The notes under the pieces: model-generated
The model's database searches: none
Told to the model about the DNA's origin: nothing
The model's input: the letters and a program-made list of their open reading frames with translations, nothing else
Origin: UMGS1532 sp045542355
GTDB taxonomy: Bacteria; Bacillota; Clostridia; Oscillospirales; Acutalibacteraceae
DNA: 64,000 bases
Assembly (NCBI GenBank): GCA_045542355.1
Contig: JAZQKX010000042.1
Location: 1 to 64,000, forward strand
Direction of reading: 5' to 3'
Made by a program: the position numbers and the translations under genes
In this document: piece by piece, positions 24,886 to 33,665 of the stretch
Position numbering within the stretch: position 1 is the stretch's first letter
How the letters are laid out: each line of letters starts with the position of its first letter

Positions 24886-26172
24886 TTAGAAATTAACCTT
24901 ATCCAAGGCCTGCATGATATCTGCGATTAAATCCTCAGCCGCTTCAATACCGCATGAGAAACGAACTAAATCGGGTTTTACACCTGCCGCTTCCAGTTCC
25001 TGGTCGTTCATCTGACGGTGGGTTGCGCTGGCGGGATGCAGACAGCAGGTACGGGCGTCGGCAACGTGGGTTTCGATGGCGGCGATTTTAAGCCCCTTCA
25101 TAAAGGCTTCTGCATTCTTTCTGCCACCCTTTACGCCAAAGCTTACAACACCGCAGCTGCCATTTGGCAGATACTTCTGTGCTAAGGGGTAATACTTGCT
25201 TGATTCCAGTCCGGGGTATTCAACCCAGGCTATGCGGTCGTCGGCTTCCAGAGCCTTGGCAACTGCCAAACCGTTGGCGCAATGTTGCTTCATTCTAAGG
25301 TGTAGACTCTCAAGTCCTAAGTTGAGAAGAAAAGCATTCTGGGGTGACTGGATAGAGCCGAAGTCACGCATAAGCTGAGCGGTAGCCTTGGTGATAAAAG
25401 CTCCCTCCAAGCCAAAACGCTCGGTATAAGTCACACCGTGGTAGCTGTCGTCGGGTGTGCAGAGTCCGGGGAATTTGTCGGGATACTTGGTCCAGTCGAA
25501 TTTACCCGAATCAACAATACAACCGCCCACTCCTGCGCCGTGTCCGTCCATATATTTGGTTGTGGAATGGGTAACGATGTCTGCGCCCCACTCGAAGGGA
25601 CGGCAGTTTACGGGAGTAGCGAAGGTGTTGTCGATTATAAGCGGCACACCATGGGCGTGAGCCGCATTAGCGAACATTTCAATATCAAGCACCGTCAAAG
25701 CGGGGTTGGCAATGGTTTCACCAAACACAGCTTTGGTGTTGGGACGGAACGCGGCATTGAGTTCATCCTCTGTGCAATCAGGGGAAACGAATGTGAAATC
25801 AATACCCATGCGCTTCATGGTTACAGCGAAAAGGTTATATGTTCCGCCATAGATAGTGGAGCTTGATACAACGTGGTCACCGCAGGAAGCAATATTAAAG
25901 ATGCTGTAGAAAGAAGCCGCCTGTCCGCTGGAAGTGAGCATTGCGGCAGTACCGCCCTCAAGTTCACAGATTTTAGCCGCTACAGAATCATTGGTAGGAT
26001 TCTGCAAACGGGTGTAGAAATAGCCCGAGGCCTCAAGGTCGAAAAGTTTACCCATATCCTCACTCGTGGCGTATTTAAAGGTTGTGCTTTGTACAATAGG
26101 GATCTGGCGAGGCTCACCATTACCGGGAGTATATCCACCCTGTACACACTTGGTTTCTATATTAAAACTCAT
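24886..26172 (-). CDS. metY: O-acetylhomoserine sulfhydrylase
   Basis: Cys/Met metabolism PLP enzyme converting O-acetylhomoserine and sulfide to homocysteine. PLP lysine in THSTTKYMDGHG; LTSSGQAAS and FSCGIEAAEDLI are family motifs. The start is placed at the third ATG (MSFNIET), 8 bp after TTGGAG; the two earlier in-frame ATGs are too close to that site. 428 residues. It starts 5 bp after the amidohydrolase stop, implying one transcript. Confidence 0.94.
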   Translation of the reverse strand: MSFNIETKCVQGGYTPGNGEPRQIPIVQSTTFKYATSEDMGKLFDLEASGYFYTRLQNPTNDSVAAKICELEGGTAAMLTSSGQAASFYSIFNIASCGDHVVSSSTIYGGTYNLFAVTMKRMGIDFTFVSPDCTEDELNAAFRPNTKAVFGETIANPALTVLDIEMFANAAHAHGVPLIIDNTFATPVNCRPFEWGADIVTHSTTKYMDGHGAGVGGCIVDSGKFDWTKYPDKFPGLCTPDDSYHGVTYTERFGLEGAFITKATAQLMRDFGSIQSPQNAFLLNLGLESLHLRMKQHCANGLAVAKALEADDRIAWVEYPGLESSKYYPLAQKYLPNGSCGVVSFGVKGGRKNAEAFMKGLKIAAIETHVADARTCCLHPASATHRQMNDQELEAAGVKPDLVRFSCGIEAAEDLIADIMQALDKVNF

Positions 26173-26177
26173 TATCA

Positions 26178-26987
26178 TCACTCCAAGTTAAGAATTTTTT
26201 TAGCGTTCATATTTAGTATACACTGATATTCCGATTCGTCAAGTCCTAATTCGAAAATTGCTTTAAGTTCCGAAGCTACAGACCACATGGGGTAATCAGT
26301 GCCGAAAAGCACCTTATTCGCTCCCCACTTGCGGATAAGCTCCTTGGCTTTTTTATGGGACATAAAGCGGAAACTTGAGGAAGTATCCACATAAAAATTA
26401 GGAAGGTTTGCCATCCTTTCAGCCGCTTCATCCCACACCGACCAGCCACCCAAATGAGCGCCGATAACGGTTAAGCCAGTATATATTTCCATTATGGGAA
26501 GCATACGGTTAGGGTTTGAAAAATCAAATCTGCGGTCGCCTGTATGCATTAATATGGGAATACCATCACTCTCGCAAAGCTCGTAGATTTTTAAGCATCG
26601 GTAGTCATCAATCTTAAACCTCTGAATGTCGGGATGCAGTTTGACACCCTTTAAGCCAAGGGATTTTAAATGTTGGAAATCCGCTTTGATATCCCCACTG
26701 TCGGGATGAAGCGTACCGTAGCCAGTGAACATTCCATTGGATTTTTCCACTTCACCAGCTATGAATTCGTTGATACTCGCAACCTGCTTTGGAGTTGTGG
26801 CAACAGACTGCACCAGAAAGTGGTCTACACCATCCTTTACCCCTTTTTCCAATAAATCAGCCGCTGTACCCTTACATTCGGAATGTAAGCCGTAGAAGGT
26901 GTCTGTACCCTCTACGGCTCTTTCGGCAATTTTTTCGGGATAAATATGACAGTGAAAATCTATTAAGTAGTATTTTCCGTCAATCAT
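26178..26987 (-). CDS. Amidohydrolase-2 family metal-dependent hydrolase
   Basis: TIM-barrel amidohydrolase related to ACMSD/gamma-resorcylate-type decarboxylases. Metal site: DFHCHIYPE at the N-terminus, LMHTGD, IGAHLGGWSVWDEA and GTDYPMW. 269 residues, cytoplasmic. Substrate cannot be predicted. It lies between the acyl-CoA ligase fusion (7-bp gap) and metY (5-bp gap), so it should share the Leu T-box transcript. Confidence 0.85.
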   Translation of the reverse strand: MIDGKYYLIDFHCHIYPEKIAERAVEGTDTFYGLHSECKGTAADLLEKGVKDGVDHFLVQSVATTPKQVASINEFIAGEVEKSNGMFTGYGTLHPDSGDIKADFQHLKSLGLKGVKLHPDIQRFKIDDYRCLKIYELCESDGIPILMHTGDRRFDFSNPNRMLPIMEIYTGLTVIGAHLGGWSVWDEAAERMANLPNFYVDTSSSFRFMSHKKAKELIRKWGANKVLFGTDYPMWSVASELKAIFELGLDESEYQCILNMNAKKILNLE

Positions 26988-26994
26988 TTATTTG

Positions 26995-29487
26995 TCACCC
27001 GTCTAATCCTAATTTCTTTGCGGCATTCTCACGCATTTTATACTTGAGGATTTTACCAGCCGCATTCATCGGGAAGCTATCAACAAAATCGATATATCTC
27101 GGTACCTTATGACGAGCCATGTGAGCCGCGATGTAGGACTTCATTTCCTCCTCGGTCATGCTTTCACCCTCTTTAAGGATAATACAAGCCATGATTTCTT
27201 CACCGTATTGCTTATCGGGAACACCGATAACCTGCACGTCACTTACCTTATCGCAGGTATAGATAAACTCCTCAATTTCTTTGGGATAAATATTTTCACC
27301 GCCGCGGATTATCATATCCTTAAGTCTGCCTGTGATGAGATAGGTGCCGTCGGGTCTGCGACAGGCAAGGTCACCCGTGTGGAGCCAACCGTCCTTATCA
27401 ATGGCTTCGGCTGTGGCTTTAGGCATTTTATAATAGCCTTTCATTATATTATAGCCACGGGCAACAAATTCACCATTTACACCATCGGGGCAGTCTTCCC
27501 CTGTTTCAGGGTCAACAATTTTACATTCAACATTTGCAAAGTCACTACCGACAGTTTCGGTACGAACTTCCAAGGAGTCATAATAACTGCTCATGGTACA
27601 ACCCGGACTTGCCTCGGTTTGACCATAAACCGACACAATCTGCTTCATGTTCATAACTTCTGTTGCGCGTTTCATAAGGTCGGCAGGACAGTTGGCTCCC
27701 GCCATGATGCCAGTACGAATATAAGAGAAGTCGGTTTTGGAAAAATCGGGATGCTCCATCATTGCGATAAACATGGTGGGAACACCGTTAAAGCAGGTAA
27801 TGTGTTCGTTGTGGACACAGGAAAGCGCGGGTTTGGGTGAGAAGTAAGGCAAGGGATACATAGTGGCGCCATGGGTCATAGATGCGGTCATGGAAAGCAC
27901 CATACCGAAGCAGTGGAACATGGGCACCTGTATCATCATGCGGTCAGCGGTGGATAAATCCATGTGGTCGCCGATGTATTTACCGTTGTTTACTACATTA
28001 TAATGGGTAAGCATTACACCCTTAGGGAATCCTGTTGTGCCTGAGGTATACTGCATGTTACAAACGTCGTCCTTATCAACGGCGGCAGCCATGCGCTTAA
28101 CCTCATCAAGAGGTACCTGAGAAGCACGGTCGATGGCTTCACTCCAAGTTAGGCAGCCTTTTTGCTTGAAACCAACAGTAATGGCATTACGCAGAAAAGG
28201 CAGACGTCTTGCATGTAAGGGCTGACCGGGCTTTATGTTTGCAAGTTCAGGACAAAGCTCTGCAATTATCTCACCATATTTGCAATCCTTTCCGCCCTCC
28301 GTCATGATAAGGGTATGGGTATCGGACTGACGGAGCAGATATTCAACCTCATGAATTTTATACGCAGTGTTAACAGTTACCAAAACAGCGCCGATTTTAG
28401 CCGCTGCCCAGAAAGCAATATACCACTGGGGAACGTTTGAAGCCCATACAGCAACATGAGTACCTGCCTTTACACCTAAAGCAATGAGAGAACGGGCAAA
28501 GGTATCCACATCATCACGGAATTCGCTGTATGTTCTTGTGTAATCGAGGGTGGTATACTTAAAGGCATACTGGTCGGGGAATTCCTCAACCATTCGGTCG
28601 AGTACATCAGAAAAGGTTGCATCAATAAGCAAATCCTTCTTCCAAACAAAACGACCTGTGTGAGCCTCATTGTAATATAAAGTACGCTCGTTGCGGGAGG
28701 TGTCGCTATATTGCTTCATATAGTTAACAAACTGGGAGAAGATTATCTCCATGTCGTCAAGCTCTTCGCACCAGGTTGGATCCCAAACCAAGGAAATGAA
28801 GCCGTCATAGTTAACCGAGCGTAAGGTAAGCATCATTTCACGCACAGGAAGGTCACCCTCACCTGCCAGACAGTATTCCAGACCGTTGTCCGTCATAACT
28901 GCATCGTTAAGCTGAACGTGCTTAATATATTTTCCTAAGTTCTGAATAATTTCCTCAGAACTCTCTCCACCATAGAAATAAGCGGCGGACATCTGCCACA
29001 GTGCGGCAAGATTATCAGAAGCGAAAATGTTGAGAAGTTCGCGAAGTTGTTTTGTGTTTGCATACATTCCAGAGGTTTCTATAAGGAGAGTTACTTCCTG
29101 CTCCTCTGCCTTGGGCAAAACGTTTTCAATAACATTTTTAATCGTTGCTTCACTTCCCCCCTCCATCGCTCTCATACGAACGAAGGGAATGTGAAGATTG
29201 GATGCAATACCCATACAACGACGTATTTCGTCTATAATGCTCTCGTCATTACCCTCAGCACCTAAGTCGAGAATTGCATCAATACAAGGTATCTGAATTT
29301 TTTTCTCATACATACGGCGGAGAGTTGCTGCGGCGGCATAATCGTGGAATGCCCCGTCCTTATCGGTGAAGAGGCGATTATTTATATTGTGCAATTCAAT
29401 GCCCTGAAATTTGAGCTCAGCGGCAATGTCGAGAAAATCCTCGAAAGAGCTGTTGTGCCAACCCTTAGTGGAAAAAGACAATTTCAT
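26995..29487 (-). CDS. Fusion: degenerate sugar epimerase-like barrel + acyl-CoA synthetase
   Basis: Residues 1-262 resemble xylose-isomerase-like TIM barrels; 285-830 form an AMP-forming acyl-CoA synthetase with YTSGTTGFPKGVMLTHYN, YGQTEASPG, HTGDLACRRPDGTYLITGR and the catalytic Lys near the end in NAAGKILKYK. The ligase looks fully active. The barrel keeps the Glu of LLIET but shows WQMSAAY, HVQLND and ISLVW where active relatives have Asp/His, His and Glu metal ligands, so it is probably non-catalytic. Second gene behind the Leu T-box, 3 bp after the LeuA-like gene. Likely substrate of the ligase: isovalerate (inference from regulation). Confidence 0.85.
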   Translation of the reverse strand: MKLSFSTKGWHNSSFEDFLDIAAELKFQGIELHNINNRLFTDKDGAFHDYAAAATLRRMYEKKIQIPCIDAILDLGAEGNDESIIDEIRRCMGIASNLHIPFVRMRAMEGGSEATIKNVIENVLPKAEEQEVTLLIETSGMYANTKQLRELLNIFASDNLAALWQMSAAYFYGGESSEEIIQNLGKYIKHVQLNDAVMTDNGLEYCLAGEGDLPVREMMLTLRSVNYDGFISLVWDPTWCEELDDMEIIFSQFVNYMKQYSDTSRNERTLYYNEAHTGRFVWKKDLLIDATFSDVLDRMVEEFPDQYAFKYTTLDYTRTYSEFRDDVDTFARSLIALGVKAGTHVAVWASNVPQWYIAFWAAAKIGAVLVTVNTAYKIHEVEYLLRQSDTHTLIMTEGGKDCKYGEIIAELCPELANIKPGQPLHARRLPFLRNAITVGFKQKGCLTWSEAIDRASQVPLDEVKRMAAAVDKDDVCNMQYTSGTTGFPKGVMLTHYNVVNNGKYIGDHMDLSTADRMMIQVPMFHCFGMVLSMTASMTHGATMYPLPYFSPKPALSCVHNEHITCFNGVPTMFIAMMEHPDFSKTDFSYIRTGIMAGANCPADLMKRATEVMNMKQIVSVYGQTEASPGCTMSSYYDSLEVRTETVGSDFANVECKIVDPETGEDCPDGVNGEFVARGYNIMKGYYKMPKATAEAIDKDGWLHTGDLACRRPDGTYLITGRLKDMIIRGGENIYPKEIEEFIYTCDKVSDVQVIGVPDKQYGEEIMACIILKEGESMTEEEMKSYIAAHMARHKVPRYIDFVDSFPMNAAGKILKYKMRENAAKKLGLDG

Positions 29488-29490
29488 GGA

Positions 29491-30870
29491 TTACGCCTCC
29501 TCATAAACAATCTTGTTAACAGCATTAATGTAAGCGCGGATACTTGCACCGATAATGTCGGTGGAAATACCATTTCCTGAATAAAGCTTACCGTCGCTAC
29601 GGAGCTTAACAACAGCCTGACCCATAGCCTCTTTTCCCTCGGTAACAGACTGTATCTGGAAATCATCCAGCTCATAGTGATGACCGATTATCTGCTCTAC
29701 AGCTAAGAAAGCGGCATCTATAGGACCGTCACCAATGCTGACGCCCTGCATTGTCTTGCCGTCCTTTTCGAGGGTTATCTGGGCACTGGCGGTGATGATA
29801 TTTCCGCTGTTTACCACATAATTTTTAAGCTGATATGTGGCAGGTACCTGCAGGGCAACAGATGCTACAATAGCATCCAGTTCCTTAGCACCTACATTTT
29901 TCTTTGCGGCAACTCTCTGGAACTCCTCATAAACCTTTGAGCAATCCTCTTCTGATAAATCGTAGCCCAAAACATTAACAGCAGAAATCACACTCTGCTG
30001 GTCGTCATTAGCATCCAGATGGATACCGCTATCGTCAGACTCTGCAACAGTTACAGCGGATTTTTGATTGTTAGCGTTGTCTGAAATCCACATAACCTGT
30101 TTAACGATTCTATGAAGCTCGGTGTAGCGGACCTGACTGGATAAATCAAAGTTAACACCGCAATTTTTAATCAAATCGGCAAAAATTTCCAGTGAAGTTC
30201 CGTCGCCGCCTATATCGGTCTTAACAAAATCTGCACTCTTTCTTACAGCTAAAACCGCCGAAGCAACGGCAAGACCGTTTTTATTATTACAGCTAACACC
30301 AACGGGAACAGAAACCTTTTCGGCAATACCATCGATAAACTCGGCGAAGGCATCGGGAAGCATACCGTCCGCTGAATCACAAATTGAAACACTTGTTGCA
30401 CCTGCAGCAACAGCGACATTTACAGCGTCAATTAAGAAATCAGGCTCAGCGCGGGTTGCATCAATGGCACAAAACTCAACCTCCGGACATTTCTCCTTAG
30501 CCGCAGAAACTGTGGATTTAATCCACTCCAGCATAACTGGAGGTTTTTTATGGCAGGTATACTCCATACCTACAGGAGAAACGGGAAGCTCAATTCTAAT
30601 TAGAGGGTGCTCTGCTGCGCTCAAAGCCGCCGATGCGTCCTCAATGCTTTCCATACTGCTACCAGCCGCAACCGAAAGAACACTATTCTTTACAAAGGAA
30701 GAAACTGTGCGAACAAGGAGAGTGTCTACCCTTTTGTTGCTGATTTCGGGAAGCTCGATAATATCAGCGTTTAATTTCTCGAGCTGTCGTGCAATTTCAA
30801 TTTTCTCCTTAAAAGAGAATGCGCTTCCCTCTTTGCAAAGAGTTGCGTCTGCGATTTTTACCTGTTTCAT
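29491..30870 (-). CDS. LeuA-like protein lacking catalytic metal ligands
   Basis: Has the 2-isopropylmalate synthase fold plus the C-terminal leucine-binding regulatory domain (about residues 340-455, NIITASAQITLEKDG and GNGISTDIIGASIRAYI). Key catalytic residues are gone: the N-terminal LRDG is LCKEG (C12, K13) and the HxHND metal motif is SCNNK (S193, N195). Canonical GIGERAGN is DIGGDGTS. It should not make isopropylmalate. Start at ATG 30870 after AGAAAGGATT; the frame extends 51 bp upstream into the T-box terminator. 459 residues. Directly behind a Leu T-box; may be a leucine-sensing pseudoenzyme or have a new activity. Confidence 0.8.
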   Translation of the reverse strand: MKQVKIADATLCKEGSAFSFKEKIEIARQLEKLNADIIELPEISNKRVDTLLVRTVSSFVKNSVLSVAAGSSMESIEDASAALSAAEHPLIRIELPVSPVGMEYTCHKKPPVMLEWIKSTVSAAKEKCPEVEFCAIDATRAEPDFLIDAVNVAVAAGATSVSICDSADGMLPDAFAEFIDGIAEKVSVPVGVSCNNKNGLAVASAVLAVRKSADFVKTDIGGDGTSLEIFADLIKNCGVNFDLSSQVRYTELHRIVKQVMWISDNANNQKSAVTVAESDDSGIHLDANDDQQSVISAVNVLGYDLSEEDCSKVYEEFQRVAAKKNVGAKELDAIVASVALQVPATYQLKNYVVNSGNIITASAQITLEKDGKTMQGVSIGDGPIDAAFLAVEQIIGHHYELDDFQIQSVTEGKEAMGQAVVKLRSDGKLYSGNGISTDIIGASIRAYINAVNKIVYEEA

Positions 30871-30918
30871 AAAATCAATCCTTTCTGATTTTAGAGAGCC
30901 AAAATTAGGTGCAGTAAA

Positions 30919-31187
30919 CAAAAAGCCCTGAAGAAGCTATATGCTTCCTCAGGGACGAAAATTATTCCGCGGTACCACCCTGGTTGCTGAAAACAGCCAC
31001 CTTATAAAAGCTCCACTAAGCTTTCTGCCATGATAACGGGGCAATCCGTGACCGCTTACTATGGTTTCAGCAGCCCTGCTCAGGAATGAGACTTGACACT
31101 ATCCCAACGCACTGTCTTGCACCAAACGACAGCTCTCTGAAGCGAACAAGAGGATATACAATAATTCCATCAACGCATTTTCAATAT
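30919..31187 (-). ncRNA. T-box leader, predicted leucine-specific
   Basis: Minus-strand leader with the canonical 14-nt T-box AGGGTGGTACCGCG (30968-30981), a Stem I containing AGAGAG and GGTG elements near 31110-31140, and a terminator hairpin CCCTGAGGAAGC/GCTTCTTCAGGG with T-run at 30919-30954. The specifier is read as CUC (Leu) at 31088-31090: it is followed by A and lies 6 nt before GAG, the same register as in the two other T-boxes of this window. UGGU predicts a discriminator A, correct for tRNA-Leu. Uncharged tRNA-Leu should allow read-through into the LeuA-like gene and those behind it. Confidence 0.88.
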
Positions 31188-31193
31188 GCGACT

Positions 31194-31222
31194 ATTATAA
31201 CACCGCAAATTTCCTTTGTCAA
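31194..31222 (-). promoter_or_regulatory. Promoter of the Leu T-box operon
   Basis: Minus-strand TTGACA (31217-31222) and TATAAT (31194-31199), 17-bp spacer, full consensus. It begins 9 bp after the ilvE terminator T-run. Confidence 0.92.
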
Positions 31223-31230
31223 CAGTTTTT

Positions 31231-31272
31231 TAAAAAAAGTCAGCAAGTAAATCACCAAGGACTTACCTGCTG
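31231..31272 (-). terminator. Terminator after ilvE
   Basis: CAGCAAGTAA (31241-31250) pairs with TTACCTGCTG (31263-31272) with one mismatch; the minus strand continues ACTTTTTTTA. It ends the Val T-box operon just before the Leu T-box promoter. Confidence 0.85.
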
Positions 31273-31279
31273 TTTTATA

Positions 31280-32344
31280 TTACTTAATTAACGAAGTCCA
31301 GCCGAACTCATCGGGAATATTACCCCACTGGATACCTGTTAAGGTATCGTAAAGATGCTGGGTAACCTCGCCGATTTGTCCGTTATTTACTGGATACTTT
31401 TTGCCTTTATAGCAAAGCTCACCGATGGGAGAAACAACGGCAGCGGTACCGCAACCCCAAGCTTCTTCGAGAGTGCCCTTTTCCATTGCATCCTCGAGCT
31501 CATCAATGCTTAAAAGTCTTTCGCTAACCTTGTAGCCTTCCTTCTTAAGCACCTCAATACAGGACTTACGGGTTATTCCAGGTAGGATTGAGCCTGTGAG
31601 GGCGGGAGTGATTATCTCACCATCAATTTTGAACATAACGTTCATGGCGCCAACCTCTTCAATATATTTACGCTCAACACCGTCGAGCCAGAGCACCTGA
31701 GAATAGCCCTGCTCCTCTGCTCTCTGACCTGCACGGTTACTTGCGGCATAGTTACCGCCGCACTTTGCATAACCAGTACCGCCACGGACAGCACGAACAT
31801 CCTCGGACTCTATCATAATTTTAACGGGGTTGATACCCTCTTTATAATAGCTTCCAACAGGAGATGCGATTATCATAAATCTTGCATTGTGAACAGCATG
31901 AACACCCAATGTTTCGTCATTACCGTACATAAAGGGTCTGAGATAAAGGGATGTACCGGGTGCTGAGGGGGTCCAATCCTGCTCTAAAGCAACGAATTTT
32001 TCGAGAATTTCCATTGCCATGTTCTCGTCAATCTGAGGCAGACAGAGTCTCTCGGCAGAATTATTCATTCTGCGGATGTTTTCAATGGCTCTGAAAAGCT
32101 GAACCTTACCGTCTTTTCTGCGATATGCCTTAAGTCCCTCGAAAATCTCGGAGCCATAGTGCAATACTGTGGAAGCAGGGTGAATCATAAACTCACCAAA
32201 GGGTACGATACGAGCATCATGCCAACCGATATCCTTGGAATAATCCATGATAAACATGTGGTCGGTAAAAATCTGACCGAAGCCTAAAGTGGATGCTTCG
32301 GGCTTAACTTTCGGGGTGGAAACCTTAGTGATTTTGATATCCAT
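31280..32344 (-). CDS. ilvE: Branched-chain amino acid aminotransferase
   Basis: Fold-type IV PLP enzyme interconverting Val, Leu, Ile and their 2-oxoacids. PLP lysine in GGTGYAKCGGNYAAS; FEGLKAYRRKDG, LYLRPFMYG and EEVGAMNVMF are class motifs. 354 residues, the long (eukaryote/Firmicute-like) subgroup. Last gene of the Val T-box transcript, 21 bp after the VOR gamma subunit, so the 2-oxoacids made or used by VOR are its natural substrates. Confidence 0.95.
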   Translation of the reverse strand: MDIKITKVSTPKVKPEASTLGFGQIFTDHMFIMDYSKDIGWHDARIVPFGEFMIHPASTVLHYGSEIFEGLKAYRRKDGKVQLFRAIENIRRMNNSAERLCLPQIDENMAMEILEKFVALEQDWTPSAPGTSLYLRPFMYGNDETLGVHAVHNARFMIIASPVGSYYKEGINPVKIMIESEDVRAVRGGTGYAKCGGNYAASNRAGQRAEEQGYSQVLWLDGVERKYIEEVGAMNVMFKIDGEIITPALTGSILPGITRKSCIEVLKKEGYKVSERLLSIDELEDAMEKGTLEEAWGCGTAAVVSPIGELCYKGKKYPVNNGQIGEVTQHLYDTLTGIQWGNIPDEFGWTSLIK

Positions 32345-32365
32345 AACGAATTACTCCTTTATATG

Positions 32366-32899
32366 TTAATTATCTCTACCCAATTTAAGAGCGTTTAGGT
32401 TGACTTCCAGCATGTCGGCATGCTTTGCCGAAATAACCTTTGCGAGAGCGGCATTGATAGCCTCCTCGTTGAATTCGCCCAGCTCAGCCATAAGCTTACC
32501 CATGATAATCATATTGGCAAGTTTAGGCATTTTGTTTGTATTTGCAAGTTGGGTTGCGGGGATGTAATGAACGGTTACGTCGGTTCTCTTAACCTCACGC
32601 TCTACGAGAGAAGAATCAACAAATATTGTGCCACCCGACTGTACTGTATCCTCATATTTATCCAGCGAGGGCAGATTCATAACCACGAGGGTATCGGGAT
32701 TGGAAACTATAGGAGAGCCAACGGGCTCATCACTAACAATGATACCGCAAGAGGCTGTACCTCCACGCATTTCAGGGCCATAAGACGGAAGCCAACTAAT
32801 CTGCTTATTTTCAATAAGGCCCTTATAGGCAAGGAACTTACCAGCGAAAAGGATACCCTGACCGCCGAAACCGGCAATAAGAATTTGTTTTGTACTCAT
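32366..32899 (-). CDS. 2-oxoacid:ferredoxin oxidoreductase, gamma subunit
   Basis: Gamma subunit of the four-subunit 2-oxoacid:ferredoxin oxidoreductase, 177 residues. Typical start ILIAGFGGQGILFAGK, then PSYGPEMRGGTASC (CoA-handling region) and KLANMIIMG. It completes the complex encoded by the three upstream genes; 13 bp separates it from beta. Confidence 0.92.
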   Translation of the reverse strand: MSTKQILIAGFGGQGILFAGKFLAYKGLIENKQISWLPSYGPEMRGGTASCGIIVSDEPVGSPIVSNPDTLVVMNLPSLDKYEDTVQSGGTIFVDSSLVEREVKRTDVTVHYIPATQLANTNKMPKLANMIIMGKLMAELGEFNEEAINAALAKVISAKHADMLEVNLNALKLGRDN

Positions 32900-32912
32900 T
32901 CCTGCTTCCTCC

Positions 32913-33665
32913 TTATTCCTGATTCTCCGCAGAGCGGTCTTTATAAACGCCTAAGGGATAGTGGGGAATCATTTTCTCATCAATCCACTCCAACGCCTTC
33001 TGAGGAGTCATACCCCAGTTTGTGGGACAACTGGAAATAACCTCAACCAGGGAGAAGCCTTTGCCCTCTACCTGATTTTGGAAAGCCTTTTTGATAGCTT
33101 TCTTTGCGTTTTTAACATTCTTAACATTATTAACTGCGACACGCTCGATATATTCGGGACCATCGAGAGTAGCCAACATTTCGGCAACTCTTATGGGGAA
33201 ACCACAGTGGTTAACATCTCTGCCATAGGGAGAAGTCTGGGTAACCTGACCAGGGAGCGATGTGGGTGCCATCTGACCGCCTGTCATACCATAGATAGCA
33301 TTGTTGATAAAGATAATTGTGATATTCTCGTTTCTTGCGGCAGAATGAACGGTCTCGGCCATACCGATAGAAGCCAGGTCGCCGTCGCCCTGATATGTAA
33401 ACACGATGTTATTCTCGGGGTCTGCGCGCTTAACACCTGTTGCAACAGCGGGAGCTCTGCCGTGAGCCGCTTCTATCATATCACAAGTGAAATAATTATA
33501 AGCCATAACAGAACAGCCAACAGGCGCAATACCTATTGTTCTGCCCTCGATTCCTAATTCATCAATAACCTCGGCAACAAGGCGGTGTACTATACCGTGG
33601 GTGCAACCGGGGCAATAATGCATGGGGATATCTGCTAATGCTTTGGGTTTATCAAATACTACCAT
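32913..33665 (-). CDS. 2-oxoacid:ferredoxin oxidoreductase, beta (TPP) subunit
   Basis: Binds thiamine diphosphate: YCPGCTHGIVHRLVAE at the N-terminus and the GDGD-SIG...N TPP/Mg motif (YQGDGDLASIGMAE, FINNAIYGMTGGQ). 250 residues; lacks its own Fe-S cysteines beyond the N-terminal CxxC, electrons leave through the separate ferredoxin-like subunit. Start overlaps the alpha stop by 1 bp. Confidence 0.93.
   Translation of the reverse strand: MVVFDKPKALADIPMHYCPGCTHGIVHRLVAEVIDELGIEGRTIGIAPVGCSVMAYNYFTCDMIEAAHGRAPAVATGVKRADPENNIVFTYQGDGDLASIGMAETVHSAARNENITIIFINNAIYGMTGGQMAPTSLPGQVTQTSPYGRDVNHCGFPIRVAEMLATLDGPEYIERVAVNNVKNVKNAKKAIKKAFQNQVEGKGFSLVEVISSCPTNWGMTPQKALEWIDEKMIPHYPLGVYKDRSAENQE

Noticed and set aside
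30870..30921. Longer N-terminus of the LeuA-like protein
   Set aside because: The upstream codons lie in the T-box terminator region and the ribosome site AGAAAGGATT fits ATG 30870.
31081..31095. T-box 1 specifier read as AUU (Ile) or UCA (Ser)
   Set aside because: Only CUC keeps the same 6-nt distance to GAG as in the two other leaders; Ser would need discriminator G, which does not fit UGGU.
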